The translations under genes were made by a program, and so were the position numbers. 64,000 bases of DNA, taken from positions 353,475-417,474 of the forward strand of contig NZ_VAUA01000004.1 in the NCBI RefSeq assembly GCF_005771405.1. Direction: 5' to 3'. The DNA is from Parasedimentitalea maritima. Its GTDB lineage: Bacteria; Pseudomonadota; Alphaproteobacteria; Rhodobacterales; Rhodobacteraceae. The notes below the pieces were generated by a model, which was not told where the DNA came from, ran no database searches, and worked only from the letters and a program-made list of their open reading frames with translations. Shown here piece by piece: positions 9,202 to 18,618 of the stretch. Every line of letters begins with the position of its first letter. The first letter of the stretch is position 1.

Positions 9202-11538
9202 TTATTCGCCGTAGGGGACCCAGATGTTTTTGACTTCCGTTGCAGCCTGCAGAAAACGCTTGGAGTGATCCAAAGACCAATCCAATGCCTGTGAATTGTT
9301 GACCCAGGTTCGTTTCAAGTTGCCAGCAGAAGCCGCCTCGATTGTTGAGGACAGGTCGCTGGACGAGAAGCTCCAGACCGCGTCAACATTCAGATGTGCA
9401 GCCAGCGGTTTGGCTACTTCGGTATGGCTGCCTGTCAGGATATTCACCACTCCGGCAGGGACGTCTGACGTGTCCAGCACCTGGTAGAAATCGGTGGCAG
9501 CCAGCGGAAAGGGCTGCGAGGCGGCCAGAACTACCCGGTTGCCCATGGCGATGGCGGGGGCCATCACTGAGACTAACCCTAGTAGCGGTGCTTCGTCTGC
9601 GCAGAGCGCACCGATTACACCGCTGGGCTCCTTCATCGCCAGCGCAACGCCGCGAATGGGAACGTTATGTACCTGGCCGTCATATTTGTCGGCCCAGGCT
9701 GCGGCGGTGAAAAGGCGCTGGATCGAAGTTTCGACCTCGGCTTTGCCGCCCTTTGCCCCGGTCATGCTGTCTATGCGATTGGCGAATTCATCGGCGCGGG
9801 CCGAGAGGTTTTCGCCGATGTAATACAGGATTTGAGCCCGCAGGTGACCGGTGGTCTTGCCCCAGGCTGTGGCCCCGGCTGCAGCCTCGACTGCATTGCG
9901 CACGTCTTTGCGGTTGGCCAGTCCGACGTGGCCCAACAGGGAACCGGATTTGCCGAAGACGGCCTGGGAATAGCCGCTGTCGGGACGGGCCTGTTTGCCG
10001 CCGACATACATTTTGGCAGTGCGGTCCAGAGGATCTGCGGGGGCGCCATCACCTTTAAACGGTTTGACCTGAGCCAGCGGTTTGGTTTTGCCTTTGGGTT
10101 TGGTATAGGCGCTGAGCCCTTCCCAACCGCCTTCGCGACCAAAGCCGCTTTCGCGCACGCCGCCAAAACCAGCGGCGGCGTCGAACATATTGGTCCCATT
10201 GATCCAGACCACTCCGGCCACCAGTTTTGGTGCGATATCCAGTGCCAGATTGATGTTTTCGCTCCAAAGTGTGGCGGCGAGGCCGTAGCGGGTGTTGTTT
10301 GCGATCTCAACCGCCTCGGCTGGGGTGCGGAAAGTAGAGGAAACCAGCACCGGGCCAAAGATCTCTTCCTGCATCAAACTGTCCGAGGTGGTCAGCCCTT
10401 CGATCAAGGTTGGCGGGTAGAAACAGCCTCCCTCGGGCATTTGGATTTGCGGCTGGTACATCTCGCCTGCGGTGTTGGCGGCGACTAATGCGCTGATTGT
10501 GTCCAGCTGAACCGGGTCGACGATGGCGCCTACGTCGATGCATTTGTCCAGGGGGTTGCCGATGCGTAGTTTGTCCATCCGGGCGCGCAGCTTGGCGTGG
10601 AAGGTTTCGGCAATGCCCTCTTGCACCAGAAGGCGAGAGCCGGCGCAGCAGACCTGGCCCTGATTGAACCAAATCGCATCCACCAAGCCTTCGATTGCCG
10701 AATCAATGTCGGCGTCGTCGAAGACGATGTAGGGGGATTTTCCACCCAGCTCCAGCGTGAGCCCTTTGCCGGACCCGGCAGTGGCTTCGCGGATGCGGCG
10801 GCCAACCGAGGTGGAGCCGGTAAAGGCGATCTTGTCGACTTCGGCGGCTACGATCATCTCGCCTACGGCTCCGTCACCGGTGACGATATTGACAACACCA
10901 GCGGGCAGGCCCGCCTGTTTGCAGATGTCGGCAAACAGCAGCGCTGTTAATGAGGTGTATTCGGCGGGCTTCAGCACCACGGTGTTACCCATTGCCAGAG
11001 CTGGGGCGATTTTCCACGACAGCATCAGCAGCGGGAAGTTCCACGGGATGATCTGGCCACAAACCCCCAACGCCTGAACATCCGGAAGTTCAGCCTCCAT
11101 CAGCTGTGCCATGCCGGCGTGATAATAGAAGTGCCGTTGCGCCAGTGGGATATCGATGTCGCGGGCTTCGCGGATAGGTTTGCCGTTGTCGAGGCTTTCA
11201 AGAACCGCAAACAGGCGTGAATGCTTTTGCAACAGGCGGGCCAGCGCATAGAGATATTTGGCACGGCCGGGACCGCCCATAGTTTCCCACTTTGGCTGGG
11301 CCTTGCGGGCAGCAGTGACGGCAGAGTCGACGTCGGATTGGGTAGCCTGTGTTAGGGTGGCCAGAACCTCACCTGTAGCGGGGTTGCGGCTTTCAAATCC
11401 ATCGGCAGGAGGGGTGAAGGCCCCATTGATAAAGTGGCCAAAACGGTCACCTTGATCCACCAGCCAGGCGAGTGCCTCAACTGCGCTTTCGGGAGCAGGG
11501 CCATAGTCCATGGTTTCAAAAATCTCTTTGATTGACAT
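9202..11538 (-). CDS. Aldehyde dehydrogenase family protein, 1.5-copy tandem
   Basis: This 778-residue protein has a complete ALDH domain at about residues 35-480. Its catalytic Glu is in LTLELGGKSPY (about 262) and its nucleophilic Cys in NQGQVCCAGSRLLV (about 298). A second, partial ALDH-like unit spans about 505-778. It has the NAD-binding-fold half (GVIGALCADEAPLLGLVSVM, AIAMGNRVVLAASQ) but no Cys/Glu catalytic pair. It follows deoC by 12 nt on the same strand. DeoC releases acetaldehyde from deoxyribose-5-phosphate, so oxidation of acetaldehyde to acetate is a sensible inferred role. Same-length proteins are known in this order, so the fusion is not an assembly artefact. Confidence 0.9.
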   Translation of the reverse strand: MSIKEIFETMDYGPAPESAVEALAWLVDQGDRFGHFINGAFTPPADGFESRNPATGEVLATLTQATQSDVDSAVTAARKAQPKWETMGGPGRAKYLYALARLLQKHSRLFAVLESLDNGKPIREARDIDIPLAQRHFYYHAGMAQLMEAELPDVQALGVCGQIIPWNFPLLMLSWKIAPALAMGNTVVLKPAEYTSLTALLFADICKQAGLPAGVVNIVTGDGAVGEMIVAAEVDKIAFTGSTSVGRRIREATAGSGKGLTLELGGKSPYIVFDDADIDSAIEGLVDAIWFNQGQVCCAGSRLLVQEGIAETFHAKLRARMDKLRIGNPLDKCIDVGAIVDPVQLDTISALVAANTAGEMYQPQIQMPEGGCFYPPTLIEGLTTSDSLMQEEIFGPVLVSSTFRTPAEAVEIANNTRYGLAATLWSENINLALDIAPKLVAGVVWINGTNMFDAAAGFGGVRESGFGREGGWEGLSAYTKPKGKTKPLAQVKPFKGDGAPADPLDRTAKMYVGGKQARPDSGYSQAVFGKSGSLLGHVGLANRKDVRNAVEAAAGATAWGKTTGHLRAQILYYIGENLSARADEFANRIDSMTGAKGGKAEVETSIQRLFTAAAWADKYDGQVHNVPIRGVALAMKEPSGVIGALCADEAPLLGLVSVMAPAIAMGNRVVLAASQPFPLAATDFYQVLDTSDVPAGVVNILTGSHTEVAKPLAAHLNVDAVWSFSSSDLSSTIEAASAGNLKRTWVNNSQALDWSLDHSKRFLQAATEVKNIWVPYGE

Positions 11539-11550
11539 AATTCTGATCCC

Positions 11551-12543
11551 TTATCCCATCGCGTGGCGGTAGCCCGCCGAGTATGCGCCGGTGACGTGGT
11601 GTTCCAATTGACGTTCGATATCGCCCAGCAGCGATGAGGCACCAAAGCGGAACAGGTCTGGCATCAACCAGCGGTCGCCCAGTTCCTCTTTGATCAGAGA
11701 GAGGTAAACGAGCGAGTCCTTGGCCTTGGATATTCCGCCAGCCGGTTTATAGCCGACCCGATACCCGGTGCGTTCGTGGTAGTCGCGGATGGCGCGGATC
11801 ATCACCAAGGACACGGGCAGGGTTGCGTTGACGCTTTCCTTGCCGGTGGAGGTCTTGATGAAATCGGCCCCGGCCATCATGCAGATCAGCGAAGCGCGGG
11901 CGACATTGCGCAGGGTTCCCAGCTCACCCGTGGCAAGGATCGCCTTGACGTGGGCGTCGCCGCAGGCCGTGCGGAAGGCTTTCATTTCATCGTACAACGC
12001 CTGCCAGTTCTGCGTCAGTACGTGCCGCCGGGAAATTACGATATCGATCTCTTCGGCACCAGCTTCGACGCTTTCCTCGATTTCCGCCAGCCGCAGGTGA
12101 AATGGGGACAGTCCGGCCGGAAATCCGGTTGAAACAGCGGCAACCGGAATGCCGGACCCTTGCAGGGCCTGAACTGCGGGCGCGATCATATCGTGATAGA
12201 CGCAGACCGCTCCGGTGGTGATGCCATCAACGCCAAGCGCGTCGAGCAATTCTGTCCGAACCGGCTGGCGCGCCTTGGAGCACAGACGACGCACCCGACC
12301 TGCGGTATCATCGCCAGACAGGGTGGTTAGGTCGATCAGGGTGATCGCCTTGAGCAACCAAGCCGCTTGGTAGTCCTTTTTGACGCTGCGCCGACCGGGC
12401 AGGCTGGCAGCGCGGCGTTCAATGGCCGAGGTATTGGCCTGCACCCCTGCCACCCAGTCCAGATCCAGCGCCATGCCGGGATTGCGCGGTTCAGTCACCT
12501 GCGGCAGCTGCGCGGTGCGTTCTGTTGTTTGACTGTCCATCAT
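11551..12543 (-). CDS. deoC: Deoxyribose-phosphate aldolase
   Basis: DeoC cleaves 2-deoxy-D-ribose-5-phosphate to acetaldehyde and glyceraldehyde-3-phosphate in the cytosol. The TIM-barrel enzyme shows IDLTTLSGDDTA at the first strand and the Schiff-base segment ADFIKTSTGKES with its lysine. The GYKPAGGI loop for the phosphate is also present. At about 330 residues it is the longer form of the family. Two adjacent ATG codons (12543 and 12540) follow GAGGA, and either may be used. A further upstream in-frame Met gives an unconserved extension and is not favoured. It forms a two-gene unit with the tandem ALDH and is divergent from the metal transporter operon. Confidence 0.92.
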   Translation of the reverse strand: MMDSQTTERTAQLPQVTEPRNPGMALDLDWVAGVQANTSAIERRAASLPGRRSVKKDYQAAWLLKAITLIDLTTLSGDDTAGRVRRLCSKARQPVRTELLDALGVDGITTGAVCVYHDMIAPAVQALQGSGIPVAAVSTGFPAGLSPFHLRLAEIEESVEAGAEEIDIVISRRHVLTQNWQALYDEMKAFRTACGDAHVKAILATGELGTLRNVARASLICMMAGADFIKTSTGKESVNATLPVSLVMIRAIRDYHERTGYRVGYKPAGGISKAKDSLVYLSLIKEELGDRWLMPDLFRFGASSLLGDIERQLEHHVTGAYSAGYRHAMG

Positions 12544-12676
12544 GCGTCCTCGAAAGCTTGGGGGAGACGGTGCCATGACTGCGACCCCTTGCGCAAGCAA
12601 CTGGCGCGCGATGCGCACAAAAAATTTGACTATTTGGACAAAAAACAACTCTTTTTGCGAATAAGTCGCATTTGCG

Positions 12677-12709
12677 TTGACTTAGTTGCGAATGGTTCTC
12701 ATATATAGT
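12677..12709 (+). promoter_or_regulatory. sit operon promoter with Fur-family-like operator in the spacer
   Basis: A TTGACT -35-like box (12677-12682) and TATATA-type -10 (about 12702-12707, spacing 19; CATATA one step earlier gives 17) precede sitA. Between them lies TGCGAATGGTTCTCA (12687-12701), a 15-mer that matches the palindrome TGAGAATGATTCTCA at 12 positions. That palindrome resembles Fur/Mur-type operators, so metal-dependent repression of the operon is likely. Exact regulator identity (Mur, Fur or Zur) is inference. Confidence 0.55.
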
Positions 12710-12735
12710 CGAGATAAGATCGTAAAAGGACTTCG

Positions 12736-13704
12736 ATGATGTGGATTCGCCAGGTTGCCTTGATGGGCTTGATGATTGTGATGTCACTGCCATTGGCGGC
12801 GGGGTCTGCGCGTGCAGAAGCACCGCTGAAAATTGTGGCGACCACGGGTATGATTGCAGATGCGGCCCGCCAGATTGGCGGTGACCTGGTTCAGGTGCGC
12901 GGTTTGATGGGCCCCGGTGTTGATCCGCATGCCTATCGTCAAACCCGGTCAGACATCGTTGCGATGACCCGCGCCGATCTGGTTTTGTGGCACGGGCTGT
13001 ACCTAGAAGCGCAGATGGGTGACTTCTTTCACGATCTAGAGCGTAAGCGTCAGGTCGTTGCAGTGGCCGAAGGGCTGCCCAAGGACATGCTGCGCAGCCA
13101 CGATACCTATGCTGACAAATATGACCCACACGTCTGGATGACCCCGGTACTGTGGAAGCTGGTTGTTGTCGAAGTGCAAAAAGCACTGACTGATGCACGT
13201 CCGGAAGCCGCTGATACCTTTTCTGCAAATGCTAAGGCTCACTTGGCCGATCTGGATCAACTGGTCGCATATGGTGAAGCTGTGCTGGCAACCGTGCCAG
13301 AAAACAATAAGGTGCTGGTCACAGCCCATGATGCCTTTGGATATTTTGGCCGGACTTACGGGTTCGAGGTTCTGGGTATTCAGGGTATTTCAACCCAGTC
13401 AGAGGCTGGCTTGAACCGGATCGGAGAACTGGTGAACCTTCTGGTCGAACGTCAGATCAGTGCAGTTTTTGTTGAAAGCTCGGTTTCGGATCGCTCGATG
13501 CGGGCACTGATCGAGGGGGCTGCCGCGCAGGGACATGAGGTCCGGGTTGGCGGCGAGTTGTTTTCGGATGCGATGGGGGCCGATGGCACCTATGAAGGCA
13601 CCTACATCGGCATGCTGGACCACAATATTTCAACCATTGGTGGGGCGCTGGGCGCCGAAGTTCCAGAACGCGGTATGGCAGGCAAACTGTCGGCGGGGTC
13701 CTGA
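12736..13704 (+). CDS. sitA: Metal (Mn/Zn/Fe) ABC transporter, periplasmic binding protein
   Basis: This is a 322-residue cluster A-I (TroA/ZnuA/SitA) solute-binding protein. The signal peptide spans residues 1-27 and ends ARA. Metal-ligand positions are seen in GVDPHAYRQT (first His), LVLWHGLYLE (second His), and the C-terminal lobe with FVESSVSDRS and an Asp near DAMG. There is no His-rich loop of the ZnuA type. Together with two permease genes downstream, this favours manganese or iron (Sit/Tro) over zinc. It would deliver the metal to SitC/SitD in the inner membrane. It is the first gene of a four-gene operon with 2-5 nt gaps or overlaps. Confidence 0.88.
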   Translation: MMWIRQVALMGLMIVMSLPLAAGSARAEAPLKIVATTGMIADAARQIGGDLVQVRGLMGPGVDPHAYRQTRSDIVAMTRADLVLWHGLYLEAQMGDFFHDLERKRQVVAVAEGLPKDMLRSHDTYADKYDPHVWMTPVLWKLVVVEVQKALTDARPEAADTFSANAKAHLADLDQLVAYGEAVLATVPENNKVLVTAHDAFGYFGRTYGFEVLGIQGISTQSEAGLNRIGELVNLLVERQISAVFVESSVSDRSMRALIEGAAAQGHEVRVGGELFSDAMGADGTYEGTYIGMLDHNISTIGGALGAEVPERGMAGKLSAGS

Positions 13705-13706
13705 GT

Positions 13707-14510
13707 ATGTTGGATTTAGCAAGTACAAACGGGCAGATAAGCCAAGAGCAGAGCTTGGAAAACAGTCCCTTGGCGATCCGCGGTCTGACTGTTTCCTACG
13801 GTCAAAAGCCGGCTGTGTTCTCAGTAGACATGACGGTTGAGCCGGGCAAGATGACAGCGATTATTGGGCCGAACGGGGCTGGTAAGTCCACCATGCTCAA
13901 GGCCGCGCTGGGCATTGTCCCTCCAGTTTCCGGCCAGATTCAGGTGTTTGGTAAACCACTGGACGCACAGCGTGCGCGCATTGCCTATGTACCCCAACGT
14001 GCCAGCGTAGACTGGGATTTTCCAACACGGGTGATCGACGTGGTGTTGATGGGCCTGTACCGCGAGCTGGGATTGCTGGGCCGCTTGCGAGGCGACCACA
14101 AGGCCAAGGCGATGGACTGTCTGGACCGGGTGGGTATGGGCGACTTTGCTACCCGTCAGATTGGCCAACTGTCCGGTGGCCAACAACAGCGTGTATTCCT
14201 TGCGCGCGCATTGGCACAGGGCGCTGACCTTTACCTGCTGGATGAACCTTTTGCCGGGGTGGATGCCGCGACCGAGAAGGCCATTATCGGCGTACTCAAA
14301 TCGCTGCGTGAAGCGGGTAAAACCGTTGTGGTGGTGCATCACGATCTGGCGACTGTGGCGGATTACTTCGACAACGTGTTCCTGATCAACACTCGTAAGG
14401 TGGCTGAGGGTACAGTGGCTGAGGCCTTTACCGCTGAGACCTTGCAGGCGGCCTATGGTGGACGTCTGGCAACGGCACAGGTCGATCAGCTCGCTCTGGC
14501 GCTGGGATAA
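13707..14510 (+). CDS. sitB: Metal ABC transporter ATP-binding protein
   Basis: This 267-residue ABC ATPase has Walker A GPNGAGKSTM, Q-loop YVPQRASVDWDFP (characteristic of the Mn/Zn/Fe importer subfamily), signature LSGGQQQR, Walker B LYLLDEPFAGVD and H-loop VVVHHDL. It powers the importer from the cytoplasmic side. It starts 2 nt after the sitA stop, so translation is probably coupled. An N-terminal extension of about 24 residues (LDLASTNGQ...) precedes the ABC core and has no recognisable motif. Confidence 0.92.
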   Translation: MLDLASTNGQISQEQSLENSPLAIRGLTVSYGQKPAVFSVDMTVEPGKMTAIIGPNGAGKSTMLKAALGIVPPVSGQIQVFGKPLDAQRARIAYVPQRASVDWDFPTRVIDVVLMGLYRELGLLGRLRGDHKAKAMDCLDRVGMGDFATRQIGQLSGGQQQRVFLARALAQGADLYLLDEPFAGVDAATEKAIIGVLKSLREAGKTVVVVHHDLATVADYFDNVFLINTRKVAEGTVAEAFTAETLQAAYGGRLATAQVDQLALALG

Positions 14511-14515
14511 GTAAC

Positions 14516-15721
14516 ATGTTGATTGATGCTCTGCTGTTGCAGCTTGGCTATAACGCCACGCTGGTGGCTATCGGTGCGACCTTGCTGGGGATTTCCGCAG
14601 GCGTTACCGGGACATTTCTTTTTCTACGCAAGCGGGCACTGGTAAGTGACGCAATCTCGCACGCCACCCTGCCGGGGGTCTGCATTGCGTTCCTACTGAT
14701 GGCCAGCTTTGGCGGCGACGGCCGTAATCTGATTGGGTTGCTTCTTGGCTCGGCTGCGTCTGCCAGTGTTGGACTGTGGTGCTTGAACTGGCTGACCCGC
14801 AATACACGCCTGGCCGAGGACGCGGCGATTGGGTCGGTACTGTCAGTGTTCTTTGGCTTTGGCATTGTGCTGTTGACAGTGATCCAAACGTTGGGTGTGG
14901 GCCGTCAGGCCGGGCTCGAAGGGTTTCTGTTGGGATCAACCGCCGGAATGCTCTGGGCCGATGCGATGGTAATCGCGGTCGGCGGGGCGGTGACGTTGCT
15001 GCTGATCCTGCTGATCCGACGTCCGATGACACTGGTGGCCTTTGATCCTGAATATGCCGCCGCCCGAGGCTTGCCGGTCAGTAAGATCGACATGGCGATG
15101 ATGGGGCTGGTCATGGCGGTCACCGTGGTGGGTCTCAAGATCGTGGGTCTGATTCTTATCGTGGCCTTGCTGATCATCCCCGCAGTGACTGCGCGGTTCT
15201 GGACCGAGCGATCCGATTATGTGGTGCTGCTGGCAGGGCTAGCAGGTGGTCTGTCGGCCTATATCGGCGCGGCGATGTCGGCTTCGGCCCCAAACCTGCC
15301 CACCGGCCCGATCATCGTGTTGGTGAGTTTTGCGCTGTTCCTGTTCTCACTGCTGTTCGCCCCCAATAGGGGCGTGCTGGCGGCGGTATTGCGTCACTTT
15401 AGATTTCAGCGCCGGGTGCATCTGCGTCAGGGCCTGCTGGCACTGGCACAAGGACAACCCATTTATGAAAAGCTGACCCTGCGGCTGCTGCGCAACGGTG
15501 GGCTGGTGCGCGCCGACGGGGTTGCCACAGATAAGGGCAAGGCCCGCGCGGCCAAGGCGCTGCGCGACGAGCGGCGCTGGGCGGTGGTGCGTAGCGATCA
15601 GGCGCATGAGGCCGCCGCGGCGCTGTATGACGGGTTGCGTCAGATCGAATCTGTGTTGACCCAAGATCAAATTACCGAAATTGACCGTCAAATTGGCGGC
15701 CCAAAGGAAGTTCTGGCATGA
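14516..15721 (+). CDS. sitC: Metal ABC transporter permease with C-terminal DtxR/MntR-like tail
   Basis: This 401-residue protein joins an ABC-3 family permease (about residues 10-285, roughly eight membrane segments, with conserved SDAISHATLPGV and GLKIVGLILIVALLIIP) to a soluble C-terminal part (about 290-401). The tail resembles the winged-helix and dimerisation region of DtxR/MntR regulators that is fused to TroC-type permeases: LLRNGGLVRADGV, then DERRWAVV, IESVLTQDQI and IGGPKEV. The usual metal-ligand signature of that tail (EH...PHG) is not seen, so this copy looks degenerate. Its stop overlaps the start of sitD by 4 nt. Confidence 0.87.
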   Translation: MLIDALLLQLGYNATLVAIGATLLGISAGVTGTFLFLRKRALVSDAISHATLPGVCIAFLLMASFGGDGRNLIGLLLGSAASASVGLWCLNWLTRNTRLAEDAAIGSVLSVFFGFGIVLLTVIQTLGVGRQAGLEGFLLGSTAGMLWADAMVIAVGGAVTLLLILLIRRPMTLVAFDPEYAAARGLPVSKIDMAMMGLVMAVTVVGLKIVGLILIVALLIIPAVTARFWTERSDYVVLLAGLAGGLSAYIGAAMSASAPNLPTGPIIVLVSFALFLFSLLFAPNRGVLAAVLRHFRFQRRVHLRQGLLALAQGQPIYEKLTLRLLRNGGLVRADGVATDKGKARAAKALRDERRWAVVRSDQAHEAAAALYDGLRQIESVLTQDQITEIDRQIGGPKEVLA

Positions 15722-16647
15722 GCGGTGAAGAGTTTGTCCCCCTGTCACTGACCCCGCTACTGATCGGCATCTTTGCTGCTGTGGCCTGCGCGCTGCCGGG
15801 GAATTTCCTGTTGCTGCGGAAACAGGCGCTGATTGGCGACGCCATCAGCCATGTGGTGTTGCCGGGCATCGTGGTCGCGTTCCTACTGACCGGAGCGATT
15901 TCGGCCGCGCCAATGATGCTGGGTGCTGCTGGCGCGGCGGTGGTTGCCGTGGTGCTGATCGAGGCAATCCGCCGTTTGGGTCGGATCGAACCCGGTGCTG
16001 CAATGGGTGTGGTGTTCACCACCATGTTTGCTGGCGGTGTGTTGCTGCTGGAGCAGACCGACACCTCGTCGGTGCATCTGGATGTGGAACACGCGCTGTA
16101 TGGTAATCTGGAAAGCCTGATCTGGTTGGATGCTGTGGGTTGGTCGTCACTTCTGGACGTGCAAGCGCTGGCGCATCTGCCGGTCGAACTGCCACGTATG
16201 GCGCTGACGCTGCTGGCGGTCACGCTCTTCATTGCCATGTTTTGGCGCGTGTTGAAAATTTCGACCTTTGACGAGGGCTTTGCCCGCACTCTGGGGATCC
16301 GTACTAACCTACTGGGTTTGGCACTGGTGATCACCGCAGCGGTGGCTGCTGTGGCCGCTTTTGATGCGGTGGGGTCCATCATCGTGATTGCCATGTTCAT
16401 CTGCCCACCCGCAGCGGCGCGCATGATGTCGAACCAGCTGGAAGGCCAAGTCGCGTGGAGCGTGGGCTTTGCGGTACTGTCTGCCGTTTTTGGGTATGTG
16501 CTGGCTGGCTACGGCCCCCTATGGCTGGGTGCGCAAGATGCCGTTAGCGCCGCGGGGATGATCGCCACGGTATCTGGCGTTATTCTGGCCGTCGCGGCGC
16601 GGTTTGGTCCGTGTCGAACCCGCAGCGGTGCACCGGTTGGCGTGTAG
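15718..16647 (+). CDS. sitD: Metal ABC transporter permease
   Basis: This 309-residue ABC-3 family membrane protein has eight or nine hydrophobic segments. Conserved blocks include KQALIGDAISHVVLPGI (the counterpart of the SitC SDAISHATLPG motif) and FDAVGSIIVIAMFICPPA. It pairs with SitC to form the heteromeric channel. The gene overlaps sitC by 4 nt and ends the operon, and mutL follows 54 nt later. The soluble tail of SitC is absent here. It ends with a basic stretch (RFGPCRTRSGAPVGV). Confidence 0.9.
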   Translation: MSGEEFVPLSLTPLLIGIFAAVACALPGNFLLLRKQALIGDAISHVVLPGIVVAFLLTGAISAAPMMLGAAGAAVVAVVLIEAIRRLGRIEPGAAMGVVFTTMFAGGVLLLEQTDTSSVHLDVEHALYGNLESLIWLDAVGWSSLLDVQALAHLPVELPRMALTLLAVTLFIAMFWRVLKISTFDEGFARTLGIRTNLLGLALVITAAVAAVAAFDAVGSIIVIAMFICPPAAARMMSNQLEGQVAWSVGFAVLSAVFGYVLAGYGPLWLGAQDAVSAAGMIATVSGVILAVAARFGPCRTRSGAPVGV

Positions 16648-16701
16648 GCGCGGGCTTCTATTGGGCTGGTAGAATCTCACACCTCTGCTAAATTTAGCGG
16701 T

Positions 16702-18588
16702 ATGAATACGCCAGACCCCCATATCAGCGACAGTGAACGTCCTGTCATTCGTCAGTTGGACGACGCTGCCATCAACCGGATTGCGGCGGGTGAGGTGGTG
16801 GAACGGCCGGCCTCTGCGGTTAAGGAACTGGTGGAAAACGCCATTGATGCGGGCGCAACCCGGATCGGTATTGAGATAGCGGATGGCGGCAAAACCTTGA
16901 TCCGCATCACCGATGATGGGTGCGGCATGTCGCCCGAGGATCTGCCATTGGCGCTGTCGCGGCATGCGACCTCCAAAATCGACGGGTCAGACCTTTTGAA
17001 CATCCACACCTTTGGTTTTCGGGGGGAGGCCCTGCCCAGTTTAGGGGCGGTGGGACGGCTCAGCATCACCAGTCGCGCCGAAGGTCATGATGCGGCAATG
17101 ATCAAAGTAGCAGGCGGCAAGATGGAAGCGGTACGACCCGCTGCGCTGCGATCCGGCACTGTGGTGGAACTATCAGACCTGTTCTATGCCACTCCGGCAC
17201 GGTTGAAGTTCATGCGAACGGACCGGGCAGAATCGCAGGCAATCTCGGATGTGATCAAGCGGCTGGCGATGGCGGAACCCTCGATTGGCTTCACCCTGCG
17301 TGATGTCTCGGGCGGTGGACAGGGGCGGGTGACGTTTCGCGCTGATCCGTTGAGTGGTGATCTGTTCGACGCGCTGCACGGGCGGCTGGCTTCGGTTCTG
17401 GGGCGTGAGTTTGCCGAGAACGCGCTGAAAATCGATGCCACCCGTGACGGTATCCGATTGTATGGCTATGCGGCGCTGCCAACCTATTCACGCGGTGCAG
17501 CCGTGGCGCAGTTCCTATTCGTCAACACCCGTCCGGTGAAAGACAAGATGTTGCAGGGTGCCTTGCGCGGCGCTTATTTCGATTTCCTGAGCCGCGATCG
17601 TCACCCGGCGGCGGCGCTGTTCATCGACTGCGACCCGGAAATGGTGGACGTCAACGTTCACCCTGCCAAGTCCGAGGTGCGGTTTCGTGATCCCGGCATC
17701 GCGCGTGGGTTAATCGTTTCTGCACTGCGTCACGCCTTGGCTGAGGCGGGGCATCGTGCGTCGACAACTGTGGGCAGCGCAACACTGGGGGCAATGACGC
17801 CAGAGACCCAGGGGATGCCGCCAAGGGTCTATCAGATGGATCGCCCGTCAATGGGCGCACGGGGTGCAACTTATGCCGCCCAGAGACCGGCAGATTTGCC
17901 CCCCAGCATGGGCTTTGCTGATCTGGCCGAGAGCTATAGCGGTCAACTGGTCGAAGCCCCGGGGCCCACGTCGGATGCGGGAGAGGCCACCGCGCCCGGG
18001 GTGGAGCAACTGCCACTGGGTGCGGCACGCGGGCAGGTGCATGAGAACTATATCATCGCCCAGACCGCCGACGGTATGGTGATTGTTGACCAGCATGCCG
18101 CGCATGAGCGTTTGGTCTATGAAAAGCTGAAGAACCAGATGGCCGAAAATGGCGTGGCCGCACAGGCTTTGTTGATCCCTGAGATTGTCGAGCTGAGCGA
18201 CAATGACAGCGCCAAGCTGTTGGAAGTCGCGGATGAGCTGGCCAAATTTGGGCTGGGCATTGAACCCTTTGGTGGTGGGGCTGTCGCCGTGCGCGAGACG
18301 CCTGCAATCTTAGGCGAGGTCAACGCCGAGGCGATGATCAAGGATATTCTGGATGAGCTGGATGATCAGGGCAGCAGCCAGTTGGTACAGGCCAAGGTCG
18401 AGGCGATCTTGAGCCGGGTGGCCTGTCATGGCTCGATTCGGTCCGGACGTCGCATGCGCGGCGAAGAAATGAACGCCTTGCTGCGTGAGATGGAGGCGAC
18501 GCCGCATTCTGGCCAGTGCAACCATGGTCGCCCTACATATGTTGAATTGAAACTGGCCGATATTGAACGGCTGTTTGGCCGCACCTAA
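16702..18588 (+). CDS. mutL: DNA mismatch repair protein MutL
   Basis: This 628-residue GHKL ATPase links mismatch recognition by MutS to strand processing. N-terminal motifs are [24 protein letters not shown] (Mg/ATP Asn), [11 protein letters not shown] and [11 protein letters not shown]. The transducer domain has NTRPVKDK and [14 protein letters not shown]. The C-terminal domain carries [12 protein letters not shown], which fits the DQHA(X)2E(X)4E endonuclease motif. It also carries [11 protein letters not shown] and CNHGRPT, where the family usually has CPHGRP. This suits an organism without MutH. The middle (about 355-435) is a Pro/Met-rich linker. Confidence 0.95.
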   Translation: MNTPDPHISDSERPVIRQLDDAAINRIAAGEVVERPASAVKELVENAIDAGATRIGIEIADGGKTLIRITDDGCGMSPEDLPLALSRHATSKIDGSDLLNIHTFGFRGEALPSLGAVGRLSITSRAEGHDAAMIKVAGGKMEAVRPAALRSGTVVELSDLFYATPARLKFMRTDRAESQAISDVIKRLAMAEPSIGFTLRDVSGGGQGRVTFRADPLSGDLFDALHGRLASVLGREFAENALKIDATRDGIRLYGYAALPTYSRGAAVAQFLFVNTRPVKDKMLQGALRGAYFDFLSRDRHPAAALFIDCDPEMVDVNVHPAKSEVRFRDPGIARGLIVSALRHALAEAGHRASTTVGSATLGAMTPETQGMPPRVYQMDRPSMGARGATYAAQRPADLPPSMGFADLAESYSGQLVEAPGPTSDAGEATAPGVEQLPLGAARGQVHENYIIAQTADGMVIVDQHAAHERLVYEKLKNQMAENGVAAQALLIPEIVELSDNDSAKLLEVADELAKFGLGIEPFGGGAVAVRETPAILGEVNAEAMIKDILDELDDQGSSQLVQAKVEAILSRVACHGSIRSGRRMRGEEMNALLREMEATPHSGQCNHGRPTYVELKLADIERLFGRT

Positions 18589-18618
18589 GCGGCCAGGCTC
18601 ATAACAGGGAGCACATCT

